A stretch of 64,000 nt of DNA from Pseudocitrobacter sp913778145 (lineage in GTDB: Bacteria; Pseudomonadota; Gammaproteobacteria; Enterobacterales; Enterobacteriaceae): the NCBI GenBank assembly GCA_035726825.1, contig JALNTX010000006.1:186001-250000 (forward strand), in the 5' to 3' direction. The position numbers and the translations under genes are program-made. Each line of letters starts with the position of its first letter. The first letter of the stretch is position 1. Positions 9,781 to 18,354 of this stretch are shown in pieces. Under the pieces are notes generated by a model. It did no database searches. It was not told the origin of the DNA and saw nothing but the letters and a program-made list of their open reading frames with translations.

Positions 9781-9827
9781 AGCGGTTCTCATCTGTTAGT
9801 TGTAAAAGTGGTTTTCATTGAAAATCT

Positions 9828-10118
9828 TCAATGAATATTTCTATTTCTTCCATTCACCGAAAGTTCCTTTCGCCCGTCTGTGCGGGGTTTAACGCCTTTA
9901 TGGCCAGCGGAGTTCGCTTCTTTCGATGCCGTAAAATTCTCTATTTCTCTTATTACCACGTATAATGCCGAGAGACGTTCTGAATCAATTTCCAGACTCT
10001 GCATGTTATTCAGCTCATTTAACAAAGCCTGAGAGTTAATAGACTTTTTGTCTTTAATAAGCCGCAGAGTAGCCTCACCAATTAAAGTGTCTTTAAGTTT
10101 TTTATTACTACTATTCAT
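9828..10118 (-). CDS. ymgA: YmgA family connector protein
   Basis: This 96-residue protein resembles E. coli YmgA (90 residues): similar helical N-terminal half and the same basic C-terminal ending (GRNRNIH compared with GKKINRIH). In E. coli the YcgZ/YmgA/AriR set is induced by blue light and cold through relief of BluR repression and changes colanic acid and biofilm output through the Rcs system. Second gene of the operon, 99 bases after ycgZ and 47 before ariR. Moderate sequence divergence, but position and ending are characteristic. Confidence 0.85.
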   Translation of the reverse strand: MNSSNKKLKDTLIGEATLRLIKDKKSINSQALLNELNNMQSLEIDSERLSALYVVIREIENFTASKEANSAGHKGVKPRTDGRKELSVNGRNRNIH

Positions 10119-10217
10119 AACTGCTGTCTCTTATTGCTGTTAAACCGTCGGGCTTACAGCATTAAGTTGTCTCAGGTGATGGGGTATCGTCGTCACCACG
10201 CCGAGCAAAAATCTCCC

Positions 10218-10469
10218 TCATGAATTTCGGTTTTCAAATAATAAACCAATCAACGCGTTGTAGTGCTTCTCTTCTTCCATGCCGGAAGCCTGTTCAAGGC
10301 GGCCCAGTAATTTTGTGCACAGCGACTTGCGGTTCAGGTTTTTGCCGGCGCTGAGAATTTCGACCACGATTTGCCCCAGTGTTTCCTGTTGTGTCGGAAG
10401 GGCAGCCTTATTGAAATAGCTGGAAATGGCACTGGCTGAATCCATGGTGTATTGACGGTTCTGCTGCAT
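10218..10469 (-). CDS. ycgZ: YcgZ, first gene of the BluR-controlled connector operon
   Basis: This 83-residue protein is close to E. coli YcgZ (78 residues): TQQETLGQIVVEIL, NRKSLCTKLLGRLE and the ending KHYNALIGLLFE are all present, with a five-residue C-terminal extension. It is a small helical regulatory protein related to AriR. It is divergent from bluF across a 317-base region rich in TGTACA motifs, the probable BluR operators. Start at 10469 has AGGAG upstream (revcomp of the CTCCT at 10474-10478). Confidence 0.9.
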   Translation of the reverse strand: MQQNRQYTMDSASAISSYFNKAALPTQQETLGQIVVEILSAGKNLNRKSLCTKLLGRLEQASGMEEEKHYNALIGLLFENRNS

Positions 10470-10528
10470 GTGTCGCTCCTGTTAAAGACGTTATCGTGTA
10501 TCACTTTGCGTTAACAAACTCATAAAAA

Positions 10529-10549
10529 TTGTACATAAATCCTGTACAA
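10529..10549. promoter_or_regulatory. Probable BluR operator, TTGTACA-N7-TGTACAA
   Basis: A perfect 7-bp inverted repeat with a 7-bp spacer lies 60 bases upstream of ycgZ in the divergent ycgZ-bluF region. MerR-family repressors bind such symmetrical sites. TGTACA recurs at 10608 and 10637 in the same gap and again upstream of bluR, so the motif is a good candidate for the BluR recognition sequence. Confidence 0.65.
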
Positions 10550-10607
10550 GTGATGAATTAATTTTTAGCATAAAGTGCTATTGCTTATAAATCATAAAGA
10601 TATAAAC

Positions 10608-10643
10608 TGTACAGGCGTACAAAGATAAGAATTATCTGTACAA
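10608..10643. promoter_or_regulatory. Second TGTACA cluster in the ycgZ-bluF gap
   Basis: TGTAC-N4-GTACA (10608-10621) is followed by TGTACAA (10637-10643). With the 10529 site this makes four TGTACA copies within 115 bases. The rest of the 317-base gap (10470-10786) is AT-rich and shows no gene; it must carry the two divergent promoters. Confidence 0.55.
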
Positions 10644-10786
10644 ACTTCGGAGGTTGTCCTTATAGAGTAGAGGGGGAAGATCAAGTGTTGGAATTAATTG
10701 AGAGTAATGTTAAATCCATGTATTAATTGAAAGCTATTTACCCTTTTATCTGCTAATGTTGGGAAAACTTTGTAGTCGGAACCGCT

Positions 10787-12007
10787 ATGCTTACCACGAT
10801 TATTTATCGCAGCCATTTATGTCACGACGTTCCCGTCAAGGCCCTTGAGGGAATGGTAGCGGCCGCTAACCTTAGAAATGCTGAGGCAAACGTCACTGGA
10901 ATACTGCTCTTTAACGGCACGCATTTTTTTCAATTGCTTGAAGGCCCGGAAGAACAGGTGCGACGGATTTATCACGACATTTCTCAAGACCCGCGCCACT
11001 ACAATCTTGTAGAGCTCTTATGCGATCACGGCCCAACGCGCCGATTTGGCAAAGTGGGCATGGAGCTCTTCGACCTGCGCGAGCATGCCCGGGAAGAAGT
11101 GCTGCAAACCGTGCTGGATAAAGGTACCTCTCCGTATCAACTTACCTATAACGATCGTGCGTTGCAGTTTTTCCGCACTTTTGTCGAGTCGACAGAGAAG
11201 GGCAATTACTATGAAATTCCTCCAGCCGAGAGCTGGGAGTTTGTACCGACGAAAATCAGCGATGAACTGGGCCCTTATAAAGCCTCTACTGCCGCTGAAT
11301 ATACCCTGGCCCTGCAACCGATCATTGATCCCCTGGCGCAGGAAATCATCGCCCTGGAGGCCTTAATCTTCACCCCGGACGGTGAGATTTCGAATACCTA
11401 TTTCGAGGGTTTATCCGGCGACGATATTTATGAAATCGATCTCACCAGTAAGAAAGTGGCGTTTGAGATGGTGAGGGAGCGCGATCTGAGTGGTCAAATA
11501 CTGTCCGTTAATCTGTTGCCAATGACTCTGGTAAAAATCCCTCACGCCGTGGATTATCTGCTGCATGAGATAAAAATTAACGGTCTGGTGCCCGAGCAAA
11601 TTGTCGTTGAATTTACTGAGCACGAGGTGGTTTCCGGTATAGAGGAGTTTACCGCTGCGGTACGTGTACTTAAGTCTGCGGGTATTAGCGTGGCCATTGA
11701 TAATTTTGGTGCCGGCTTTGCCGGTCTGCAGCTGCTGGCACAATTTCAGCCTGACAGAATCAAGATTACTGCTGAACTGATTCGTGATGTTCATAAAAGT
11801 GGCCCGCGCCAGGCGATTGTACAGGCCATTATTCGCTGCTGCCGTTCGCTGGAAATTGTGGTATCTGCCCTGGGTGTTGAAAAAGCGGAAGAGTGGATGT
11901 GGCTTGAATCTGCAGGCATTTCTCATTTCCAGGGCAATTTATTTGCCCAACCTTATCGTCAAGGTACGCCTTCCATCTCGTGGCCGGAAAAGAAAGAGTT
12001 ACTGTAA
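10787..12007 (+). CDS. bluF: BluF blue-light photoreceptor (BLUF-EAL)
   Basis: This 406-residue protein is collinear with E. coli BluF (403 residues). The N-terminal BLUF domain (1-93) binds FAD; the photoactive residues are visible as Tyr7, Asn31 and Gln49 (in FFQLLEG). The C-terminal EAL domain (about 155-400) is of the degenerate BluF kind: it keeps EAL near 188 but lacks a canonical DDFG and the usual KID-type metal set. In E. coli it does not hydrolyse c-di-GMP; illuminated BluF instead binds BluR and releases it from DNA. Located between the connector operon and bluR, exactly as in E. coli. Confidence 0.95.
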   Translation: MLTTIIYRSHLCHDVPVKALEGMVAAANLRNAEANVTGILLFNGTHFFQLLEGPEEQVRRIYHDISQDPRHYNLVELLCDHGPTRRFGKVGMELFDLREHAREEVLQTVLDKGTSPYQLTYNDRALQFFRTFVESTEKGNYYEIPPAESWEFVPTKISDELGPYKASTAAEYTLALQPIIDPLAQEIIALEALIFTPDGEISNTYFEGLSGDDIYEIDLTSKKVAFEMVRERDLSGQILSVNLLPMTLVKIPHAVDYLLHEIKINGLVPEQIVVEFTEHEVVSGIEEFTAAVRVLKSAGISVAIDNFGAGFAGLQLLAQFQPDRIKITAELIRDVHKSGPRQAIVQAIIRCCRSLEIVVSALGVEKAEEWMWLESAGISHFQGNLFAQPYRQGTPSISWPEKKELL

Positions 12008-12037
12008 TATTGTACAACTCTCCTGTTGCTTCTCTTT

Positions 12038-12064
12038 CCTCTTACGGCATCGCGCCGTAAGAGG
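12038..12064 (+). terminator. Hairpin after bluF
   Basis: Perfect 11-bp arms (CCTCTTACGGC / GCCGTAAGAGG) around a 5-base loop, 31 bases after bluF. The following run is only weakly T-rich, so it may be a leaky terminator or RNA stabiliser. A TGTACAA motif lies at 12011-12017, just past the bluF stop. Confidence 0.6.
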
Positions 12065-12168
12065 GTGATTTATCCTAAATCCCCCATGCCTGCCGTTGAT
12101 ATTCCTCATTTTTTACAGCTTGTTTAATAAAAGTTAACGACTTTTATACTCATTACGCCCCAAAAGGC

Positions 12169-12206
12169 TGTACAATAAAAAGTAAGTTATACAGACGGTA
12201 CAGAAC
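12169..12206. promoter_or_regulatory. Candidate BluR autoregulatory sites upstream of bluR
   Basis: TGTACAA at 12169-12175, TTATACAG around 12188-12194 and GGTACAG around 12197-12203 lie 38-75 bases ahead of the bluR start. They resemble the half-sites in the ycgZ-bluF gap and suggest that BluR controls its own gene. By-eye motif only. Confidence 0.45.
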
Positions 12207-12243
12207 ATTACCCAGGGATGTAATGGTTGAGTTGCGAGGCATT

Positions 12244-12975
12244 ATGGCTTTTTACAGTATCGGCGACGTGGCCGAAAGATGCGGAATCAACCCGGTAACG
12301 CTGCGCGCATGGCAGCGGCGCTATGGGTTACTCAAGCCCCAGCGCAGTGAGGGGGGGCATCGCCAGTTCGACGAAGAAGATATTCAGCGTGTTGAAGAAA
12401 TTAAACGCTGGATTAAAAGCGGTGTTCCTGTCGGGAAAGTGAAAGCGCTGCTCGAAGAGAGCCGCACCATTACGCACGATGACTGGACTTATCTTCAGGA
12501 AGAGATGATGTCCGTATTGCGTTACGCCAGCCCAACCAAACTTCGCGCAAAAATTGTTGCTGCCGGGCGCGAGCATCCGGTTGATGCATTAATCGATCAT
12601 GTTTATGGCCCTGTACGTCAGCGACTCAGCCTCGATCACAATACAGCGCGTATTATGTGCAGTATGTTTGATGGCATTTTGATTGAATATGTTGCCGCGA
12701 CATTAACGGAACGTCGACGTAAGTCCGGAAAAGAAGCGTTGCTCATCGGGTGGGAAATTGACGATCGCGTTCGTCTGTGGCTTGAAGCCTGGCGCTTATC
12801 TCAGTCCGGCTGGCATGTATCTGTACTGGCAGAACCGCTCGAATCGCCTCGCCCTGAACTGTTTCCTGGTCAGATGTTATTTGTCTGGACCGGCCTTACC
12901 CCCACAAGACGGCAACAAGAATTATTGCAGCACTGGAACGAGCAGGGATATACCATTAAGTTCCACCAGCCTTGA
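12244..12975 (+). CDS. bluR: BluR, MerR-type repressor controlled by BluF
   Basis: This 243-residue protein equals E. coli BluR in length and is highly similar throughout. The MerR-type winged helix is at residues 1-70 (SIGDVAERCGINPVTLRAWQ, then RRYGLLKPQR). The C-terminal half lacks a cobalamin-binding DxHxxG motif, as in E. coli BluR. BluR represses the ycgZ operon; blue light acting through BluF lifts repression. An in-frame ATG at 12223 would add seven residues, but family length and the GAGG ahead of 12244 favour the latter. The last 20 bases overlap the 3' end of the convergent mocA-like gene. Confidence 0.94.
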   Translation: MAFYSIGDVAERCGINPVTLRAWQRRYGLLKPQRSEGGHRQFDEEDIQRVEEIKRWIKSGVPVGKVKALLEESRTITHDDWTYLQEEMMSVLRYASPTKLRAKIVAAGREHPVDALIDHVYGPVRQRLSLDHNTARIMCSMFDGILIEYVAATLTERRRKSGKEALLIGWEIDDRVRLWLEAWRLSQSGWHVSVLAEPLESPRPELFPGQMLFVWTGLTPTRRQQELLQHWNEQGYTIKFHQP

Positions 12976-13555
12976 TGACCGCATTGCGGTCTTTTCGGCC
13001 TTCGCGTTCGAGATACACCTCTGTTGCAGTCTGTAAATCGCCAGGCGTATCAATATCCAGCACGATTCCGATATCGTCGACTTCTATATTAATTAACTGA
13101 CCACACTGGCGTGCATGCTCCAAAACGTCACGTCCTCCCATCTCACCGGATAACGCTGTTAATTGCGGCAAATAGTGCCGTCCAAACGCGACAGGGTGCC
13201 CGTTTTGCGCGCAATAACGTGGTACGATCACCGTATCGTCGCGCAACGCTTTCGCTACGCGTAACAGTGTCTCTGTTTGAACCAGGGGCAAATCAGCAGG
13301 CAAGATAAGCCATCCTTGCGCCTGCTGAGTTGCCAGAACGCCCCGACGGATAGAATCGCCCATACCGGCTGCTGACCCATTGGGTTTTACCTGATACCAG
13401 GTTAAAGCCGATTGTTGTACCGCGTCCAGCGTGCGTTCGAGTACGCGCTTCCCGCATAGTTCCGCTTCAAGCTTGTGTTGTGCTGCGCCGCAGGCATAAA
13501 AGCGTTCACTTTTTCCAGCGGCAAGAAGAATGATCGCCGGCCCATAGCGCGTCAT
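12956..13555 (-). CDS. mocA: MocA-like molybdenum cofactor cytidylyltransferase
   Basis: This 199-residue member of the MobA-like nucleotidyltransferase family has an N-terminal nucleotide-binding LAAGKSERF loop, LPADLPLV as the metal-binding DxP-type motif, GHPVAFG and the closing DIDTPGDL. MocA joins CMP to molybdopterin, giving the MCD form used by enzymes of the xanthine dehydrogenase family such as PaoABC. It is the last gene of paoABCD here, its ATG overlapping the paoD stop by one base (TAATG). That context makes a cofactor role likely; E. coli keeps mocA elsewhere. The loop after LAAGKS carries an insertion relative to the usual LAAGxSxRMG, so it is a divergent member. Confidence 0.85.
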   Translation of the reverse strand: MTRYGPAIILLAAGKSERFYACGAAQHKLEAELCGKRVLERTLDAVQQSALTWYQVKPNGSAAGMGDSIRRGVLATQQAQGWLILPADLPLVQTETLLRVAKALRDDTVIVPRYCAQNGHPVAFGRHYLPQLTALSGEMGGRDVLEHARQCGQLINIEVDDIGIVLDIDTPGDLQTATEVYLEREGRKDRNAVIKAGGT

Positions 13556-14445
13556 TAGCGGAGACCTTGCCGGGCGTGGGCGACGTCGGCGAGTACCGAC
13601 AGTGCCAGCGTGCGAGAATCACGCGCTTTGGGGATAAGGCCGATGGGCGCTGTAATCCTGGCGATTTCGTTTTCCGTCCAGCCACATTCCCGTAATAGCG
13701 CTTTTCGCCGCCGGTGAGTTCGCTCACTGCCCAGCGCACCAATGTAAAACGGATGGCTTACGCGTGATTGCGCCAGTAAAGATCGCTCTCGCTCAAGGTC
13801 ATGCCAGAGTAAAATCAATGCACTATGTGTGTCCATGAGCGCCGGATCGTCCGTCACCTCATAACCTGCTGCGCTCGCCAGTTGTCGTGTCATTCCGGCA
13901 TCCACATGATGCCCGGAGAGTATCAGCCGTACCGCCGGGTGATAGGCGATAGCAAACTTCTCTTCTACCCATCCGGTATGCTGATGAGAGGCAATGCCTT
14001 CAAGCTGTGCAGTGCTGCTGTTATAGATGAGGGCGACAGACTGGCGGCGTTCCAGACTGCCGAGAATATCGCGCAGCGGGGCGGAGGAACGCAGCGCATG
14101 AATCGTCAGGGTGATGCCGCCGCCGCAGGGTAAGACGATATCAAACCACGGCGATCCCTTGCCATAACGCACCGATTTATCTTTTCCGGTGGCAATGACC
14201 TCCTGCGCCTCCCAGGCAAGAGCGCTTTCAACGCACCCGCCCGAAACGTAACCACAGTATTGCCCATCTTCTCGAACGGCCATTTGACTGCCTGGCGCAC
14301 GGGATGCGCCGCCGTGTATATCCGTAAGCGTAACTAACGCGACCCCCATACCGCTTTCCAGTGAGTCGACCGCAAAACGTAAAATTGTCGCGGGATCGTC
14401 GGTCACTTGCGCCTGCTTAGGCGTGTATTTCAAACGCTGCAACAT
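13555..14445 (-). CDS. paoD: XdhC/PaoD-type molybdenum enzyme maturation protein
   Basis: This 296-residue protein belongs to the XdhC/CoxF family. Such proteins bind the MCD cofactor, help its sulfuration and insert it into the large subunit. Visible family features are the N-terminal VALVTLTDIHGGASRAPGS segment, the YVSGGCVESAL motif with its conserved cysteine, LPCGGGITL, and a C-terminal Rossmann-like domain with YIGALGSERTHRRR and RITAPIGL. It lies 9 bases after paoC and is translationally coupled to the mocA-like gene. E. coli PaoD is the dedicated chaperone of PaoABC, so the same role is inferred. Confidence 0.92.
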   Translation of the reverse strand: MLQRLKYTPKQAQVTDDPATILRFAVDSLESGMGVALVTLTDIHGGASRAPGSQMAVREDGQYCGYVSGGCVESALAWEAQEVIATGKDKSVRYGKGSPWFDIVLPCGGGITLTIHALRSSAPLRDILGSLERRQSVALIYNSSTAQLEGIASHQHTGWVEEKFAIAYHPAVRLILSGHHVDAGMTRQLASAAGYEVTDDPALMDTHSALILLWHDLERERSLLAQSRVSHPFYIGALGSERTHRRRKALLRECGWTENEIARITAPIGLIPKARDSRTLALSVLADVAHARQGLR

Positions 14446-14454
14446 CTGAACCCC

Positions 14455-16653
14455 TTAGGCATTTTCTGGCAGACCCAGAAGCAGTTTATCCAGCGTCAGG
14501 GGATAATCCCGGACCCGTACGCCCGTAGCATTGTAAACGGCGTTCGCAATCGCTGCGCTGACACCACACAACCCAAGCTCGCCAACGCCTTTGGCCTTCA
14601 TTGGCGAGGAGACAGGATCTGTATCATCAAGGAAAATGACTTCCTGATGGGGAACATCGGCATGCACCGGTACTTCATAGCCGGCCATATCATGATTAAC
14701 GAAATAGCCCAGACGTGTATCCACCGCCAGCTCTTCCATCAGGGCTGCGCCAATGCCCATGGTCATTGCGCCTATCACCTGACTTCGGGCGGTCTTCGGA
14801 TTGAGTATTCTTCCTGCGGCGCACACGGCCAGCATACGCCGCACGCGCACCTCGCCAGTTACGGCGTCCACCGCCACTTCAACAAAGTGACCCGCAAAGG
14901 TTGATTGCTGATACTGCTTCGCCAGTTCATCGAATTCAATATGGTCTTCTGCCTGCTCAGGTTGCCCGGCAAGGGCATCGATAAGGTTGATACTACGTGA
15001 GCGATCGCTAACTTTTTCATTTTCAAACACCGCGAGCGCCGGATCGAGACCGGCTTTGCGGGCAATTTGCGCACGCAGTTTGACGCAGGCGGCGTACACG
15101 CCTGAGGTCGACGTATTCGCTCCCCATTGTCCACCGGACCCGGCCGAAACAGGATAGAGGCTGTCACCCAGACGGACGCTCACTTTTTCCAGCGGCACGC
15201 CCAGCATTTCAGCGGCGGTTTGCGCAAGAATGGTGTAGCTCCCGGTACCAATATCGGTCATATCCGTTTCAACCGTAACGTCGCCCGCGGCGCTCATAAG
15301 CACGCGCGCGGCGGAGGTCTCGAGCAGGTTATTACGAAATCCGGCAGCCATCCCCATGCCCATCAGCCAGCGGCCTTCGCGAATGGCGCCCGGCGTGGCA
15401 TGACGTTTGCGCCATCCGAAATGTTCTGCGCCTGTGCGCAGGCACTCAACCAACTGGCGACGGGAAAATGGGCGTTGGGGATCGGACGGATCAACCTGAG
15501 TATCATTGCGGATACGAAACTCGACCGGATCGATACCTGCCTTCTCGGCCATTTCGTCGATAGCGATTTCCAGCGCCATCAGGCCAGGTGCTTCACCCGG
15601 CGCGCGCATGGCGTTGCCTTCAGGGAGATCAATCTGTGCAAGCCTTAATCCCGTGTGACGATTTGCCCCGGCATACAGAAACTGCGTCTGCTGCACGGCG
15701 GTTTCTGGCGTGCCGCCCGGTAGATTGCCAGACCAGCTATCGTGCGCAATCGCAACGATTTTTCCGCTGTTATCTGTGCCAATACGAATATGCTGAAGCG
15801 TAGCCGGACGGTGAGTCGTGTTATTCGTAATAGTAGGACGCGGAAGCATTACTTTTACCGGGCGTTTAACCGCTTTCGCGCCCAGCGCGGCCAGAAGCGC
15901 ATCGCTGCGTAAGAAGAGCTTGCCACCAAATCCACCGCCAATATACGGTGAAACGATGCGGATATTCTCTTCGGGGATCTTCAGCGTGACGGCTAAATCT
16001 TTTTTACACCAGTTCACCATCTGGTTAGAGGTCCAGAGCGTCAGTTTATCGCCCTCCCAGCGGGCGGTTGATGCGTGCGGTTCCATGGCCATATGGCTTT
16101 GGTCTGGCGTGGAGTAAGTCGCATCCAGCTGATGTTCGCACGCGGCAAACGCCGTAGCAAAATCACCGACGTTGTTGTCCGGTGTGTCTTCCGGCGGCGT
16201 TGTCACCTTTGGCTTTTCATCAGCCAGATCCCATTGACCTTGTTGGCGTTGATAACTGACCTTAATCAGTGCCGATGCGGCACGTGCCTGCTCGAAGGTT
16301 TCCGCCACGACCAACGCAATCGCCTGATGATAATGTTCGATTTCCGGGCCGCCGAGCAGGTGGGCGGCATTTCTTTCGCCTTTACCTAACGCGCCTGCAT
16401 GCTGAAAGGTTATTACGCTAAGCACGCCGGGTGCCGCGTTAGCTGCCTGGGTATCCAGATGCGTAATGCGGCCTTTTGCTATCGACGCACCGAGTATATA
16501 GCCATAAGCTGCGTCCGCTGCCTCTTCATAGCGTTCGTAGGCGTAATGTGCGCGTCCGGTGGTTTTTAGCGGGCCATCGATACGATCGTGCGGTTGCCCG
16601 ACAACACGCAGTCTGTCTATCGGGTTGTCGCCGGCAGGTTGATTGAATTTCAT
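14455..16653 (-). CDS. paoC: Aldehyde oxidoreductase, molybdenum-binding subunit PaoC
   Basis: This 732-residue protein is exactly the E. coli PaoC length and closely similar. It is the large subunit of the periplasmic PaoABC oxidase, which oxidises aromatic and other aldehydes to acids using MCD-bound molybdenum. It shows ISPYIGGGFGGK and MRAPGEAPG for cofactor binding and the C-terminal GVGELGLCG with the catalytic glutamate. An open frame extends 79 codons upstream of the start but overlaps paoB; MKFNQPAGDNPIDRL at 16653 matches the known PaoC N-terminus. It has no signal of its own and is presumably exported with PaoA. Confidence 0.95.
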   Translation of the reverse strand: MKFNQPAGDNPIDRLRVVGQPHDRIDGPLKTTGRAHYAYERYEEAADAAYGYILGASIAKGRITHLDTQAANAAPGVLSVITFQHAGALGKGERNAAHLLGGPEIEHYHQAIALVVAETFEQARAASALIKVSYQRQQGQWDLADEKPKVTTPPEDTPDNNVGDFATAFAACEHQLDATYSTPDQSHMAMEPHASTARWEGDKLTLWTSNQMVNWCKKDLAVTLKIPEENIRIVSPYIGGGFGGKLFLRSDALLAALGAKAVKRPVKVMLPRPTITNNTTHRPATLQHIRIGTDNSGKIVAIAHDSWSGNLPGGTPETAVQQTQFLYAGANRHTGLRLAQIDLPEGNAMRAPGEAPGLMALEIAIDEMAEKAGIDPVEFRIRNDTQVDPSDPQRPFSRRQLVECLRTGAEHFGWRKRHATPGAIREGRWLMGMGMAAGFRNNLLETSAARVLMSAAGDVTVETDMTDIGTGSYTILAQTAAEMLGVPLEKVSVRLGDSLYPVSAGSGGQWGANTSTSGVYAACVKLRAQIARKAGLDPALAVFENEKVSDRSRSINLIDALAGQPEQAEDHIEFDELAKQYQQSTFAGHFVEVAVDAVTGEVRVRRMLAVCAAGRILNPKTARSQVIGAMTMGIGAALMEELAVDTRLGYFVNHDMAGYEVPVHADVPHQEVIFLDDTDPVSSPMKAKGVGELGLCGVSAAIANAVYNATGVRVRDYPLTLDKLLLGLPENA

Positions 16654-16654
16654 G

Positions 16655-17605
16655 TTATATCCTCGCTTCAGCCAGTACCGAGGCCAGCGTGCGCTTTGCC
16701 AGCGTAAGTTTGAATTGATTTGCCGGGGTAGGCGTGGCATCCGCAAAGAGTTTATCGAATACCGCTTGTGCCCCGTCTGGTAACACGTTATCGGCTTCCG
16801 TCTTTCTCCATGGTTGATGCGCCACACCGCCGAACGCCACCCGGCCTGTTCCATCCGGATGAATAACGGCGGCCAGGGAGACCAGGGCAAACGCGTAGGA
16901 CGCGCGGTCGCGAATTTTACGGTAGATGTGCGTCCCCCCCAGCGGCGCAGGTAAAGTGACAGCGACGATCAGTTCGCCTGGTGCAAGCGCGTTTTCTTTA
17001 TCCGGCGTGGTACCTGGTGGCAGATAAAAGGCATCGATTGGGATACGTCGTTCGCGCCCATCAGGATCCACCGTTTCAACGACCGCATCGAGCAGGCGCA
17101 TGGCTACCGCCATGTCACTGGGATGTGTCGCAATACATGCTTTACTGGTTCCTGCGACGGCATGCTGACGGCTGAATCCTTCCATCGCCGCGCATCCGCT
17201 ACCGGGTACTCTTTTGTTACACGGCTGGTTGGTATCATAGAAATAGGGGCAACGGGTGCGCTGGAGCAAATTCCCGGCGGTGGTGGCCTGATTTCGCAGC
17301 TGGCCGGATGCGCCAGCAAGTAACGCTCTGGCCAACACGGCGTAATCACGACGAACGTGCATATTGGCCGCAAGATCGGTGTTTCGCACCAGGGCGCCGA
17401 TGCGCAGACCGCCTTCCGGCGTAACATCAATGCTGTTTAACCCCAGCCCATTGATATCAATCAGGTGGAGCGGCGCTTCAATTTCCAGCTTCATGAGATC
17501 AAGCAGATTCGTTCCGCCGGCGATGAACTTTGCATCCCGATTCTGTTGCGCGCTTTTCGCTGCTTCAGCGGGCGTTCTCGCGCGTTCATAGGTAAACGCT
17601 TTCAT
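16655..17605 (-). CDS. paoB: Aldehyde oxidoreductase, FAD-binding subunit PaoB
   Basis: This 316-residue subunit carries FAD and, unusually for the family, a [4Fe-4S] cluster. FAD-binding motifs are FIAGGTNLLD near residues 27-36 and the second loop around TTAGNLLQRTRCPYF. The cysteines of RCPYF, QPCNKR and GSGCAA fit the extra cluster described in E. coli PaoB. It passes electrons from molybdenum in PaoC towards FAD. It overlaps paoA by 4 bases (ATGA) and ends one base before paoC starts, so the order paoA-paoB-paoC is tightly coupled. Confidence 0.95.
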   Translation of the reverse strand: MKAFTYERARTPAEAAKSAQQNRDAKFIAGGTNLLDLMKLEIEAPLHLIDINGLGLNSIDVTPEGGLRIGALVRNTDLAANMHVRRDYAVLARALLAGASGQLRNQATTAGNLLQRTRCPYFYDTNQPCNKRVPGSGCAAMEGFSRQHAVAGTSKACIATHPSDMAVAMRLLDAVVETVDPDGRERRIPIDAFYLPPGTTPDKENALAPGELIVAVTLPAPLGGTHIYRKIRDRASYAFALVSLAAVIHPDGTGRVAFGGVAHQPWRKTEADNVLPDGAQAVFDKLFADATPTPANQFKLTLAKRTLASVLAEARI

Positions 17606-18270
17606 GAGGTTTCCTCCCCGCTGACGTCATTAATCGCCGCCAGGATGTTGGCATAGGCACCGCAACGACAAATGTTGCCGCTCATTCTTTCGCGGATTTC
17701 GTCGTCATTTATTGACGGTGGCGAAACCAAATCGTGTGTGACGTGGCTTGGGATGCCAGTATTGAGTTCATCAATCATGGCGACAGAGGAACAGATTTGC
17801 CCGGGAGTGCAATAACCGCACTGGTAGCCATCGTGTTTGATAAACGCTGCCTGCATGGGATGAAGGGTTTCCGGTGAACCTAATCCTTCGATAGTGGTGA
17901 TTTCTGCATGTTGTTGCATAACAGCAAGCGTGAGGCAGGCGTTCACCCGCCGCCCATCGAGCAGCACGGTGCAGGCCCCGCATTGACCGTGGTCGCATCC
18001 TTTCTTCGTTCCCGTCAGATGAAGGTGCTCACGCAGGGCATCCAGCAGCGTTGTGCGGGTATCCACATCCAGCGTATAGGTCTTTCCATTTACCTGAAGC
18101 GTAACAGGCATTATCTCAGGTGCTGGCGTATCGTGGGGAAGGGATTCACCGATCGCGTGTTGAGGATAAACGGCCGCCGTTGCCGCCGTTGCTGCGCTGA
18201 CTTTTAAAAGCGTGCGCCTTGTAAGGTTAAGATCGGGGTGGTTTTCAGATGCTTCGCCTTGCTTGCTCAT
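17602..18270 (-). CDS. paoA: Aldehyde oxidoreductase, [2Fe-2S] subunit PaoA with Tat signal
   Basis: The 222-residue small subunit carries two [2Fe-2S] clusters: CDHGQCGACTVL with the later NAC for the first, and CGYCTPGQIC plus GNICRCGAY for the second. The N-terminus is a twin-arginine signal (TRRTLLKVSAATAATAAVY), so the folded complex is moved to the periplasm. The open frame extends 11 codons further up, but ATG 18270 has GGAGG six bases ahead and matches E. coli PaoA. It is the first gene of the operon; inverted repeats at 18331-18354 lie in the promoter region. Confidence 0.95.
   Translation of the reverse strand: MSKQGEASENHPDLNLTRRTLLKVSAATAATAAVYPQHAIGESLPHDTPAPEIMPVTLQVNGKTYTLDVDTRTTLLDALREHLHLTGTKKGCDHGQCGACTVLLDGRRVNACLTLAVMQQHAEITTIEGLGSPETLHPMQAAFIKHDGYQCGYCTPGQICSSVAMIDELNTGIPSHVTHDLVSPPSINDDEIRERMSGNICRCGAYANILAAINDVSGEETS
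18136..18143 (+). other. KOPS-like octamer GGGAAGGG pointing to dif
   Basis: Fits the FtsK-orienting consensus GGGNAGGG on the plus strand, left of dif. Single short motif, noticed by eye. Confidence 0.35.
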
Positions 18271-18330
18271 GCCAGGCCTCCAGTAGGGAAAAAATAGGTT
18301 CACTATTTTTCATAAAACATTAAGGATAGC

Positions 18331-18354
18331 CCCTATTTTCATAGGGAATATTCC
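18331..18354. promoter_or_regulatory. Inverted repeats in the paoA upstream region
   Basis: CCCTAT-N4-ATAGGG (18331-18346) overlaps GGAATATTCC (18345-18354), about 60-85 bases upstream of paoA. Their place fits an operator of the pao operon. The regulator is unknown. The remaining gap to 18687 is AT-rich, with another inverted repeat, TACCCA-N6-TGGGTA (18532-18549), nearer the autotransporter; no gene is seen in it. Confidence 0.4.

Noticed and set aside
16654..16890. N-terminal extension of PaoC
   Set aside because: It would overlap paoB by about 79 codons; PaoC homology and the exact 732-residue length begin at 16653.
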